Shown: piece by piece, positions 35,561 to 47,200 of the stretch
How the letters are laid out: each line of letters opens with the position of its first letter
How positions within the stretch are numbered: the stretch's first letter is position 1
Assembly (NCBI GenBank): GCA_003013855.2
Contig: PVNU02001548.1
Location: forward strand, 2,604,001 to 2,668,000
Reading direction: 5' to 3'
DNA length: 64,000 bases
Origin: Liriodendron chinense
Lineage: Eukaryota > Streptophyta > Magnoliopsida > Magnoliales > Magnoliaceae
Program-made: the position numbers and the translations under genes
Notes under the pieces: generated by a model
Seen by the model: the letters and a program-made list of their open reading frames with translations, nothing else
Told to the model about the DNA's origin: nothing
The model's database searches: none

Positions 35561-37330
35561 TTGTATCTAGGAGTCGGTTGATCCCTTGGAAGCTAAAGAC
35601 CGAAGACATAAGGGGACAAGAAGCATCAAGGAGTGAAGAACAAGTGAATTCGAGGTGCCTTGCTGACCCTAACTTTAGGCAAAAAAATAACCTAGCCTCT
35701 AGGTAACTTGGACTTAATAAGTAAACCCTTAGTCATATTTCTTAACTTTAAAAGCCTTAATTGAACATGATAAAAATAAGCTTAAAATGGGTGCAAGGCT
35801 ACTGTAAACCAGAAATTCTAAACAACAGCCAAAACGGCAAGTTCGGTCGATTCGTCGATCGACCAAACAAATCGTCGGTTAACGTTGATCGACCAAGGAT
35901 GGCCAAAACAGTCCAGCGATAAAATCAGGCCAATTCAATCAAATTTCGATCGACCGATGGCTCGGATTGGTCGACCTGACAACAGCCAAAATCTAGCATT
36001 TTTAGAGCCATTGTAAGGTGCTCAATCGACCGACCAATCGATTGGTCGACCGAAGTTGTCTGTTAAAGATCCGTTAGAACATTTTTCTATAAATGCTTGA
36101 CTTTGGATCTTTGCACTATTAAGATGATTTTGAGTGAGTTAGAAGCTCTAGTGTATCCCAATATTTCCTAAACCTTTTAGGTCTCACTCAACGGGATTTA
36201 TATTATCTTCCTTGTGATCATTCACACTAATGAGCATTCCAAGCTCTATTTTGGAAAATGCATGGGTTCTTGTATTCTCTAGAGTTTAGACTTGAATTAA
36301 CAGATAAACCCTTTATCTAAACCATTTCTAGAAATGCCCATATTATTGAATCCCTAGTTAGAACAAACTATCCATTAGTTATAGGGATTTAACCATCATC
36401 ATCCCTTTGCCTTAGTCACCTCATTGAAGCATCACAAATAAGGTATGTTGATCGTTTGAAGCCAAAGAAGATCGACATCAAAGTTCAGGAGAACAATTGA
36501 GTAGCCAATTCAAGCACGGGAGAGTATGAAGACACAAATCAATAAGGCACATCGATGGGGCTCAATTCGATAAGTAAGGTTGTCAATTTAGACTCCATAC
36601 ACTCTTTCCTTTTGTAAGATTGAGTGTAAGAGTTTGTCACTCAAATTCATTAGGTTCTTATGTAGAAACTTCGCTCTTGTGTAGGGCCTAAACTAAAGTC
36701 CTTGAATAGGCCACCAGACACAGGTGTATATGTGTTAGTCTCCAAGCGAGCATCTAATGGGAGTATACGTAGGGCCTTAGACTAGGACCACTAATGGTTG
36801 TTGGTTAGCCGATAGAAAACCAACTGAGCCTTCGAGGGAGCCAATTCTTATGTAGGATTGAGGTTTTAGGTGAACATATAAAAAATCAATTGTAAAGGTT
36901 AGAGGTAAACCTAATTTAAAACCTTCGAGATAGTGAATACCAGTACGCTCAAGGAGAGTGCGTCCGCTAGGAGTAGAGTAGACAAGTAGTCAAACTACTA
37001 TACATGCTTGTATTTACAATTTTTATTTGAGCACATTTCTATCTATACATTGTGAGTTTAATTGGTAAATTATATAAATGCTCGAATGGAATGCTAGACA
37101 CTTGATTGATTACTCACACACAAGTTGTATTTCACATATTTTTATAAACTAGTCGCTTAATTGTTATATTAATTATAGTCTATGTGATTGGACCCACTTG
37201 ACTTGGAAGCCTAAGTGTTAATTGATAAATTGAATTAATTAAGCATGAATTTTTAAGTAGTCCTACTACCCCCTCCCCTCTAGGACTTAGTTATGATTCT
37301 ATACTCCACTCTAAGCGTCTGCATGCACAG
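35561..37330 (+). repeat. LTR-retrotransposon relic, Copia-like
   Basis: The segment contains several copies of TCGACC/GGTCGA between 35840 and 36060, then 'ctttcgagatagtgaatacc'-like and 'ggagagtgcgtccgct ... gagtagagtagacaagtagt' phrases. It ends in a pyrimidine run (CTACTACCCCCTCCCCTCTA). From general memory these phrases resemble the LTR ends of plant Copia elements of the SIRE/Maximus kind. No coding region survives. Confidence 0.35.
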
Positions 37331-38786
37331 CACCTAAGTGTAAGCAATATGTGCAATTTCATAAATAAGGCGATGAGTCCTCACTCCATTAAACCATACA
37401 ACTATACAATCAATTCATGACTTTGTGCATCATCCTCCCTCCATTAAAGATAGGACGATGAGTCTACAAAAGGGCCACTACCTATCAAGTGTGTTAGTTC
37501 CGTTTTGATTTTAAGAATAGCTTAATAGAACATGCCCATAAAAGGAAATTAAACACACTTTTTAGTTTGATCGAGGTTATTTGTTAATTAACTTCATATT
37601 TCATCTCAGATTTCACATCGGCACTTGTGGTTCCCATGACCTATAAATCACCCAATTAACTTATGATGTGATGTACTACCAATAAACAAAGAAAAAAATA
37701 ATGAAAAAAGAAAAATCCAACCTCGGGTTGAATGGTGAACGAAAAGCACAAATTAAAACAAAAAGATGCACAAGATACACGATTCCTATGAGTAGCAGAT
37801 CGAAGAAGATAATGGGATCCACATCAATATAAAGGTTTGTGCCAATGATGAAGAAAATGAAGTGCAAGTGTTAGACGATCGGGAGGTAGATCTAGCAATC
37901 GAAAGGTTTGGGGTGAGGCAAATCATGACGGCAAAATCGGTAGGGAGGCAGTGGCAGAATCGCAACAGAGAAGTGGCAAGTATGAGTGTTGGGATTAACA
38001 GCGGCATGGACAAGGACAAGGTGTTACTATTGCCTAATGCAAGTGCACGGTTACAGGGACGAGTGCACGATTGTAGTGGGGTAGTGGGGATGGAGTGTGT
38101 AGATAGATGAGATGTGGATACTGACCTAGGAAGAAGATGAAGATTGGAGTTACAACGTGGTCCTTGATTAGGAATCAGGGTAGATGGTGTTCTGGCTAAT
38201 TAAGGCACTTGCAAAGATAGATCAAGGAAGAAGAAGTTTGGAAAAAAATAATTGGGGTTTTGTAAACCCTAGCTCTAGTACCATGTACTTTAGGTTAATT
38301 GAGAGATTAAAAGGACCTCTCTCTCTTATTTATATTAATGAACTAATTAAAGAAAACATATGATAGTATGTAGGACCACCTAAAGTAAATTTTTCAGCAT
38401 CAACTTTAACAAGTATCTGATGTTTGAAGTGCACCCTATCGGGTGAATGACATAAATATTCGACACGTGTTGTATATACATATAGTCAAACATGAGTCCT
38501 TATATGAAAGTTGGCATGTGTCATGTATATGGTCCAACAACAAGATATATATCTAGTAGTTATGGAAATATAGATTTAATAGTTTTTTTTTTTAAATAAT
38601 TTAGGGAAACATAAGAAAATGAAATTGATATCGGCTATATGTTTCACATCGAGGAAATTTGACTTCTTATTCACAATCTTCCACCAATCTAATGAAGAAA
38701 ACTATATTACCTATTTTGTTTTGGTTAACATAATAAAATGTTATTTTTAGTAATTACTTCTAATAAATACAAATAAAATGCTATTC
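37331..38786. other. A/T-rich DNA, no gene
   Basis: Short open frames only. At 38268-38283 AGCTCTAGTACCATGT resembles the inverse of a worn initiator-Met primer-binding site (GGTATCAGAGC), as seen beside Copia LTRs, so this may be retrotransposon debris. Confidence 0.3.
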
Positions 38787-39247
38787 ATATCTGTGGACCC
38801 TCGCCGATTTTTCCGCGCTCCCACACGACGTCGTTCTTCCTTTCCTTTCGGAAGAAGAAGAAGAAGAGGTGCGTGCGTGCGAAATCGCCGTTTGTGCCAC
38901 TGGCTTGCCTCGTTCTCGAGGGCTTCGTTTGGTAGTCGTGTTAAGCTGGATATGTTTAAATGAGTTTATATAAGACTAGAGTCGCCACTAGCTAGTTACT
39001 TCGAATCTACAGTCGGCTAGACCCCGTAGAAACGTTAGAGAAGGGAATCCGAAGATTCCTTCCTCTAAAATGACTCATTTTAATCTGCAGCCAAAGATTC
39101 AAGGTAAGGGATCACGGTTACAGGGTGGGAAGAGGTTAAGCACCCCACACATTGCCCGTACCGAAGTACGGTCTCTACTTCACAGAATCGATCGAATACT
39201 TGAAAGTCTAGTTTAATCCTCGTATATTCTCATGGATGACATGATGC

Positions 39248-39530
39248 ATGAATGTGGGTCTGAACAGTAAGAGTTTCTGATGGGCAGGTTCCAACAACGG
39301 GCAAGCCCAGAGCGTACGCTCGAACTGACATGTGCTTAATGTAAGACGTATGCAGTGTGCTTGAATGATCAAGGTGTTTTATGGTGAAGCATGAATGCAG
39401 GTCTGAACAGTAAGAGTTTCTGATGGGCAGGTTCCAACAACGGGCAAGCCCAGAGCATACGCTCAAACTGACAGGTGCTTAATTTAAGACATATGCAGTG
39501 TACTTGACGAATCAAGGTGCTTGCAGTGAA
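39248..39530. repeat. 143-bp direct duplication inside the solo LTR
   Basis: Units begin ATGAATGTGGGTCTGAACAG (39248) and ATGAATGCAGGTCTGAACAG (39391) and share TTTCTGATGGGCAGGTTCC and ACGGGCAAGCCCAGAGC. A few substitutions and small indels separate them. Confidence 0.85.
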
Positions 39531-39954
39531 GCAGGGGGGTTGGAAGAAAAGTAAATGTTGCACTTATGCTAGATGCAAATGAGATGATGCTGGAAAAGAG
39601 TAGCCGGGTGGACGGAGGTGTCGCAAGGATTGGCTTCGAGTGGATGGATCAAGACTTGGATGGCTTGGGAGGCTTGGACCAGTGGTCAGGCTGGGCTGGA
39701 CCAGGGCTAGGCTCTCCTCACTCGGGCTCTCCTTGGTGGAGGAATGGGCTAAAGAGGATTCGAATCGCACTCGGGCTGAAGAGAGGGAAGTGGATTGTTG
39801 AAATGAGAAGGGGAGGGGGTATTTATAGCAGCGGAGAGTGGCACTCTCGTAATTTTTTCCGGGCGGCCTGCTATGGGCCGCCCGTACGGACTCTCCTCGG
39901 TTTCCAGCGAGTACAGTTGCTCCCTCGGGGCTGCTGTTGGACTCGCTGGTCGAC

Positions 39955-40080
39955 TCAGTGAGTTGACTCAGTGAGTCGACTCGGTGGTTTCACTCGACGG
40001 GTTGACTCGGTGTTTTGACTCGACGGGTTGACTCGCCGGGTTGACTCAGCGAGTTAACTCAGCGGGTTGACTCAGTGAAT
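39955..40080. repeat. GTTGACTC minisatellite in the solo LTR
   Basis: About ten short units of the form (g)ggttgactc(a/g)(g/c)(t/c)g(a/g), 13-15 bp each, with variable spacing. Confidence 0.7.
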
Positions 40081-40799
40081 TTGACCTTTTTATGATTTTT
40101 TGACTGGCTTTTCTTATGGGGGGTTTTTCAGGCTGATGTTTAAGACTGGGTTGACTGGGTTCAGGCTTGATCTGGGCTATGGAATGGGGCTTACAAGGGT
40201 GAGTTTGGCTGAGTTTGGACTTGGGATTTAGGGGTATGGTCCTCCATTCAACCAGCTATCTCTACCAACAGTGTAGCCGAAGGTAGGGGTGTCTACAATA
40301 TCTTCTTAAACTCATAAGGTGAGCCCATATTATGTATGGTCTCATACCAATGTTCGTTCCTTTAGCAATATGATCAATATGGAAATCCATTTTTGAAACC
40401 ATTTATTGAATGGATAGGAAACTCCAATCAAGATGATATGCGCATTCAAAGATGGGCTATTGTGATTGACAATCCATATCAACAAATTAAACCTTTTAAA
40501 GTATAAGAAATTTGGACTGTCTATTTCTTAGCTACTAATTAAATGGCTAAGATCACCGGATCAAACTAATTATTGAGAGCTTGGACAATCTATTTCCTAA
40601 CCATTGCTTTAGATTGTTGGGGTCATCCAATCAAAATGACTGTTAATTGGATGGGCAAACATAGTGGACCTTGCATGGTGGATGGTCCAGATGGATGATG
40701 ACCCTACCTTTTCCAATATGGTTAATCAGGTTGTCTTCTAGTTTTTGTAAAGGCATCATACAATGCTTACGCAAAGAGATTGTATGGCACATTCAAGCA

Positions 40800-41244
40800 T
40801 TCCCATTTATTAAATGGTACAGGTCTGGGTCCAAGAACAGACCCATTTGCTAAACGGGTCTGGGTTTGGTTTCCTTTATATTAGGCCCGACCTAACCCGA
40901 CCTGAACCCATTTAGTAAGTGGGCGGGTTTGGTCTATGTTTCAAGGGATCCATCCAGCCTAGACCCGTCCAGACCCAATTTTAAGCCTTGTTAAAATGTT
41001 TGCATACTTAGATCCAGACTCAGACCCATTAGACCCGACCCATTTATAAATGGGTCTACGTGGATCTCCCTCTATTAGACCCAGACCCATTTATAAATGA
41101 GTCTGATGGGTTGACTCGGACCCGACCTAGACCCTCCCATTTAGTGAAAGGGTCTGGGTCTAAAGTTTGGACCTAGACGCGTTAGTAAATGGGCAGGTCT
41201 AGTTGTGGCTAAACTCGCCCTAAACCCGACCATTTACAGCCCTA
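40800..41244. mobile_element. hAT-like non-autonomous element, truncated copy
   Basis: It is collinear with the complete copy at 50991-51483: 'atggtacaggt', 'tttatattaggcc', 'aacccatttagtaagtggg', 'tttcaagggatccatcc', repeated 'agacccatttataaatg', and the right end CATTTACAGCCCTA. The first 70 bp or so of the left end are missing. No duplication visible. Confidence 0.7.
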
Positions 41245-41352
41245 ATTCCCATGGTCCACTCATTCCAAAAAAGGAAAAAAAACAAAAAGATAAAAAGAAA
41301 AAAAAGAAAAGGAATGAACAGTTTAGTATTCTCCGACATGAGAGATTATTGG

Positions 41353-41867
41353 TGCATGGACGGAAGGGATTGGGTGATGATCCCAATTACACCACTGCTA
41401 GGTGGTGTTGGGAGCTGTGGGGTCTACCATTGGGTATATGTTTTATCGATGCCATCCATCCGTTTTGCTAGCTCATTTTAGGGAATGAGCCCCAAAAATG
41501 AAGCAAATACAAAATTCAAGTGGACCACACCACAGTAAACAGTGGTGATTGACTTCTTGGGGGCAACAAAAGTTTTGGATCAAGCTGATATTTGTGTTTT
41601 CAGTTCATCCAGGTCTGTGTGACATTATCAACAGGTTCGATGGCAAATAAACCTTACGTTGGGCCCTAGGAATGTTTCAACTGTCCATGTCATTATCCCC
41701 ACTGTTTCCTGTGGTGTGTTCCACTTGAGCTTCGGATCTATTTCACTTTTGGGATCATGCCCTAAAATAAGGGGCAAAACAGATGGTTGGCGTGGATATA
41801 AAACAAAAATATCATGGTGGGCCCTACCGTGCCCAGGGTCACCACCCAGTCCACTTCCTGCATGGAC
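41353..41867. mobile_element. GGCCCAC foldback MITE, copy E, perfect 9-bp duplication
   Basis: The element (41362-41858, 497 bp) starts GGAAGGGATTGGGTGATGAT and ends with its near-inverse ATCACCACCCAGTCCACTTCC-like terminus. It is flanked by TGCATGGAC at 41353-41361 and 41859-41867, identical. The interior shows both mirrored halves: GTGGGGTCTACCATT/GGTGGGCCCTACC, 'ctcattttaggg'/'ccctaaaataag', and 'tggaccacaccacag'/'ctgtggtgtgttcca'. This is the best-defined copy. Confidence 0.88.
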
Positions 41868-43084
41868 CACCTAGGGCCCATAATATCAACTGTTTGATGG
41901 CCCCCAATTATAAAAGAAAAGGTCCCGAGTGGAAATGTGCAATCTTTCGGTTCAAGAGTTGTGTAACATCTCTTGATCCTGTAGTTAGAATTGCCCTACC
42001 AAAGTGACTGTCAGGAGACATGATAGACGGTCCAGATCGATGGCAAGAACTTTTATGACATAAGCAACTTGACCATCCATTTTCTTGACCGTTGATCAGA
42101 TGGTTTTGGACTAATCCAATAACTGGCACAGGCAATCAAATGTGGACTACGCATGATGGATGGTCTAGATTGAGGATAGAACATATCTAGCACAATCAAT
42201 TTGGACAACCCGTTTCCTTGGCCATTTTAAGCTGCAATTTGTCATATGGTGGCCCATGAGATCAAAGGTTCCAATCCTTACAATGAAAACGGTGGGCCAC
42301 ATCATGAAGATGACATGGGACAAAAATCAGGATAGTTCGATCATCAAGTGGGCCACACTGCTGGAATCAATGGACAAGCAGTGGTATGGCTTAACAAACA
42401 GGTGTGTCGTATTTAATGAGTGGATCGGCTTAATTCTTACGGTGGAGGATCTTCGTGGTGGGGTCTACTGCTTGTATGGTATGGATGTCCTGCATGAGTG
42501 AATGTTGGTGCGAAAGATATGCCTGCATGATAAGTTATGGTGCCATTGGCTGTAGCTGATCGGTTGTCGTTGAAAATGGTTTGTTAAAGAGGGCCTCCAG
42601 TCTCTTTCAATAGTCCTAGCGTGTGTTGTGGAAAACATTCGGGACAATCGGAACAATTGATTTGGTGGGCCACCAAGTAGGCATGCTATCTCCCATCAAC
42701 GATGGTGATATGACAACCCTAACGGTTTGACCAGTCAAATTTTTGTTACTTGGTTGTGGACCGTTGCTTTACTTCTACTTAACTGTTCATTTACAGATCA
42801 TTAATGTGATGGCTGAGAGAGACCAGTTGCTGTAGTTTTATGTTGTGGGCCCCACATGTGGTGTCCCACCAGACAAACTGGTTCCCATTGTACCACATGA
42901 AGTAAGGAAATGCAGGGCACAAGTGAGTCTCCATAGTCAAAAAGGTTTCATTAAAGTATCTTTCTACATGTGTCATAGGTGAAAGAGATTTGGATTGTTC
43001 ATCTGGTGGGCCACAAATCTCATCAACTAGACTACTTTTGTCCACTGCATGTGGATCATTAGTGAACTTTTTCTTGGTACCCTT
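41868..43084. other. no gene; diverged GGCCCAC-type repeats
   Basis: Only short open frames. Phrases such as GGTGGGCCACATCATG and 'gtgggccacactgctgg' recur, but no element ends could be fixed. Confidence 0.35.
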
Positions 43085-43613
43085 TCTAATCCCCAAAGGT
43101 CTATGGGCGTTCAAACTGGAGACCTCTGGCTGTGGGGCTCGCTGTGATGTATGTGACTACATCCATGATGTACATCCTTATTGGAAGCTCATTTTAGGTC
43201 ATGATAAAAAAATGAAACATTTCTAAATCCCAAATGGACCATAGTACAGGAAATAGTGTGATTGGCTATTAAAAGCTTTTTGTGGGCCACAAAAGCTTTG
43301 GATCAAAATAATATTTGTGTGGTCTCTTCATCTAGGTGTTTGTGACCTTATCAACAAGTTGGATGGAAAATAAGCATTCCTGTAGAATCATGAAGTTTTT
43401 AATGGTGGGGATTCAATTCGGACTGCTTCCTATGGTATAGTCCACCTAAGATTTGAGTCCGCTTCATTTTTTGTATCATGCCCTAAAATGAGCTTTCAAA
43501 ATGGTTGGACAGGTGTGGATTTAAGGCACACACATCACTTTGAGCCCCACAGTTAGGGTCCCACATACCTCGGTGGATTCGGGGTCTCCCCTAATCCACT
43601 CCCCCTAGATTCA
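43085..43613. mobile_element. GGCCCAC foldback MITE, copy F, left end worn
   Basis: The left half has GCTGTGGGGCTCGCTGTGAT, 'gctcattttaggtcatga' and 'gtgggccacaaaagctttggatc'. The right half has 'ccctaaaatgagctttc', 'ggttggacaggtgtggat', TTTGAGCCCCACAG and the end CCCCTAATCCACTCCCCC. The left terminus matching that end is missing or too diverged to place. Confidence 0.65.
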
Positions 43614-44780
43614 TCAAATAAGTGGCAACATGGCACATATTGTTGTAGCTTATTTTTGACGGTTTCAGAGACCAATCACATGAGTACACGTGTGGTTGCA
43701 TAGCTCTACAAATTGAAAAAGTAAATGAAGTAAGTCGAAGTCATAGCCAATTTCATGATGATCCAGCTGGTACTCTGAGATGATGTCATGATACCATAGT
43801 AGATGAACAGACAGAAATAAGTCAGCAAGTCAGTTACAAAAGGTAGTAATGAAAGGAAAACTTAGAAGATCAATCGACCAAGGAAATTAAGCGGTTACGT
43901 AATTGATGATTATAAATAGCGAGAGGAAAAGCTAAGCTTGAGGTCCAACACTAACCAAATCAAATCAAATATCTCGATTTATCATGTTTTTTTATTATCC
44001 TGTTATCTGCGTTTCTTAGCGTAATCTATTTTTGTTTTCCTTATAATAGACTTTCTCTAGTTTGAATTTTGGGATTACATTCCACAGCAGAAAATCCATA
44101 GTTAGAACTCAGTAAGCAAAGTCTATGCTCATACGCTGGATTTAGCTTAAACGATGTATTCAGTTCTGAAAGGTGAACTACAGTCTATTTCAAGTGGCCG
44201 ATTGTAAGTATTTCTTTTTTATATTTGATTTACGTTATTCCATATTGAAAAATCATTTTATGGAAGGTAAGAGTGTAACCCATCTTTAGAGGACGAACCC
44301 TACCATCCAAGTATTGCCTGATTTTCTTTAAATAACTGAGCGAGTGACTAAATAGGCGATCGATCTACATAAATTCTGGTCATATATAGCTGATTATGAT
44401 GTATCTGCCTATTCTAAGGCCGGGAGTCATTATTGTTCGATGGAATTGAGCCACACAATCGATTCTGGCATGCCCGTACACATTTCACACTCGTAGTTCA
44501 AGAATAGCGCGCAACACACATGTGGAAGATCCAGTCCACTAAACATAAGGCCGCCCCTCAGCATGTCCAATACACGCAAGATTGGTTTGATTTTAGTCAT
44601 GGGCCATCATAGTGGGGCCAACATGTCCAATACGTCCTACAGATGTTAACATGGCACACGGTGGAAGATCCAGGCCATTACCAATCAGGCCATGCGTCAG
44701 CATGTGTCCCTGACCCAATATTCAAGACGCTGTGCGAAAAATGGAGGGTTAAAAAAGGTGACCAACAATCCAGATTCACC
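43614..44780. other. no gene seen
   Basis: A/T-rich unique-looking sequence without long open frames or recognisable element ends. Confidence 0.35.
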
Positions 44781-44781
44781 C

Positions 44782-45286
44782 CAACACTATGGGGAGTGGA
44801 TCAGGTGGGACCCACGGATCAACCAAGGTGGGTGACCCCTGACTGTGGGCCTCACAATGATGTATGTTACTTAAATCCACTCCGTCCAACCATTTTGAAA
44901 TCCCATTGTAGGGCATGAACGCAAAAATGAACCTGACTCAAATTTAGGTGGACCGCACCACAAGAAACAGCCGTGATTGAATCCCCACCCTTAAAAGCGT
45001 CATGACAACCTGTTGATAAGGTCACAAAGATCTAGATGAAATATCATCTTGATCCGAAGCTTTTGTGGCCCACGAGAAGTTTTTAATGGTCAATTACCAT
45101 AGTTTCCTGTACTATGGTCCATGTGCGATTTGCATCTACTTCATTTTTTGGATCATGACCTAAAACAAGCTTCCAATATGGATGGACGGTGTGGATGTAG
45201 TCAGATACATCAAGGTGGACCCCACATTCAGGGGTCCCACCCACATGGTTGGATCCGGGTCTCACCTAATCCGCTCCCAACACCAT
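44782..45286. mobile_element. GGCCCAC foldback MITE, copy G, with 9-bp duplication
   Basis: The element (44791-45277) starts GGGGAGTGGATCAGGTGGGA and ends CTCACCTAATCCGCTCC. Flanks CAACACTAT (44782-44790) and CAACACCAT (45278-45286) match at 8 of 9 positions. A solo piece of the same terminus, GGGAGCGGATTAGGTGAGAC, lies at 45850-45869. Confidence 0.82.
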
Positions 45287-46570
45287 GGTGCAGCTGCTGA
45301 GTGGTGGGGCCCAGTTTTCCAAACATCCCGAATCTTACACGTGCGTGTCCCGTGTCCCTTGTCAGGTGGATCCCACATCAAGACCAGCCTTTAAAATGCA
45401 AATTGACCAATCTACCCTCCATCTTTTCAATGTGATTATTCTAAGCGATCATTAGTGCATGTCCCAGCGACAATCATGGCGTTGAATTTTTTCCACGGTT
45501 TACCCTCATTACTTGAAAAGATAAAAGAGAAGAACTTTTGATACTCTGGCAGGAAGATGGATGATACACAGGCGCTTAAATTACATGTTGCATACACATA
45601 ATTCAAATTAAACTGTCCAAAATTTAGGTACCAGTTTAGATGTATCACCGACCAAAATTTTGGGGCTAATTTGATTATTTGACTATAGAATTGGTGGACA
45701 TTTATTGGACGATAAAAAAAAATCCAGTTCCATGGACAAAATTTCTGAGTGCCTGCCTATGAACCATCATACTCTTCCAGAGTATTAAATATAAATCCTG
45801 AGTGCGACATATGGATTACAAAATGCAACTGGGGTGTGAACATAGTGTTGGGAGCGGATTAGGTGAGACCCGGATCTACAAAAGATCATACTCTTCCAGA
45901 CCGTTTGGCTACCAAGATTGAGATCTTGACTTTCGTATTTATTATTTCCAAGTCATGCCAATTCCCAAGAGCGTATTCCATATCTGGTAAGGTCATTTCG
46001 TCTTGAAATTTGGCTCGTGATTTATGTACAAAGTACTTTGTAGAATATCCGAGCCGTTCAAACATTTGGACTGCACTTAATGGATCACCCTAGTAAAAAA
46101 ATAAAAATAAAATAAAATAAAAAAATGGACCATTGCTCTATTAACTGGTTGTACTGTGGAAATCATTGAATCGTCAATGGTCTGGCTCAAGTAGGTGTGA
46201 TGCTGATAGAATGAGTGGACGTCAACGGTGTGGTCCATCGGTAGTATGGCTTGGATGTTGTATGAAACGCACATGTTGGGCTTTGGTTGTTCTATGAATG
46301 TCACATGTTGGTTGAAAAGAAATAAAGTGCTGTTTGCAAATTCGTGAATATTTTCTTGGAAAATAATTAACAAATGGTGTTTGTCCTGTTCCATAGATGC
46401 CTAAAAATGAGTTTAACATAGAATTATTGTTTGCTAAATAATTTAAATTATTTAGATGGGTAAAGTTAGATAAATACTATTTATGCTAAATGGATTTTTT
46501 AAAGCTTAAAAATAATTTTAAACTCAGTTGAGAAGAAAATAATATAATTACCATATTTCAAGAATTTAAA
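45287..46570. other. no gene; one MITE terminus fragment
   Basis: Unique-looking A/T-rich DNA apart from the 35-bp terminus fragment at about 45850. Short open frames only. Confidence 0.35.
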
Positions 46571-47200
46571 AAGGTGGGCTCCCTTAATGGAGGGTCCACA
46601 TCGAAGGTGCATCCAATATGATGGATAACCCAGATGGTGGGCCCACGGGATGTTCAACATGCATCGATGGTAGGCCCCAGGGGATGGATGATCCGCTTCA
46701 TAAGTGGGCCCCATATGATGGACAATCCACATCTAAGGTATGCCCACGGGTTGGATGGTCCACATCGTAGGCGGGCGCCACTGGTGGACAACCAATATCA
46801 AGGTGGGTTCTACATGATGGATGGTCCGTATCTTTGGTGGCTACGTATGATGGATGACCCACATCAAAGGTGGGGCCCACATTATGGGCGGTCAACATCA
46901 AATGTGGGGCCACATGATGGATGACCCACTTCAAAGTTCAGCCCTACATGATCGATGCTCTACAACAAAGGTGGACTTTGCATGGTGCATGGTTCACGTT
47001 GAAGGTAGAGCCACATAATAGACAATTCATATTGAAGGTGGGGCCAAGGTGGGCCCCACATGATGACAATGGACATCATAAGTGGACCTGCATAATGGAT
47101 GGTTCACATCAAAGGTGTGCCTATGGATCATGGTGGACACCAAAGGTAGGACCCACATGATGGACGACCCTTCGAAGGTGGGCCCCACCTTTGGTTGCCC
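46571..47200. repeat. degenerate ~33-bp minisatellite, about 19 units
   Basis: Units follow the form GGTGGGCCCCACATGATGG, then ATGGTCCACATCAAA. They run from GGTGGGCTCCCTTAATGG (46573) to GGTGGGCCCCACCTTTGG (47177). Unit length varies from 30 to 35 bp, with one longer unit. Because 33 is a multiple of three, open frames persist on both strands and mimic repeat proteins. I do not consider them genes. Confidence 0.85.

Larger units (their letters stand above)
38787..40302 (+). repeat. solo LTR, 1506 bp, with perfect 5-bp target duplication
   Basis: The LTR (38792-40297) starts TGTGGACCCTCGCC and ends GGGGTGTCTACA, and is flanked by ATATC on both sides (38787-38791, 40298-40302). It contains a TATTTATA box (39820-39827), a 'gagtcgccactagctag ... 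gaagaggttaagcacccc' block, a 143-bp direct duplication (39248-39530) and a GTTGACTC-rich minisatellite (39955-40080). The open frames on both strands inside it are not genes. Confidence 0.88.

Noticed and set aside
37676..38110. Short open frames near 37.8 kb on both strands
   Set aside because: Overlapping low-complexity frames without splice or domain support, in retrotransposon debris.
39566..39961. 131-codon open frame
   Set aside because: Lies wholly inside the solo LTR, which is bounded by a perfect ATATC duplication.
46634..46924. 96-codon repeat-rich open frame
   Set aside because: Produced by a 33-bp minisatellite whose unit is a multiple of three; frames are open on both strands.
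46571..47200. CRISPR-like spaced repeats
   Set aside because: Units are directly tandem without unique spacers, and the DNA is from a plant nucleus.
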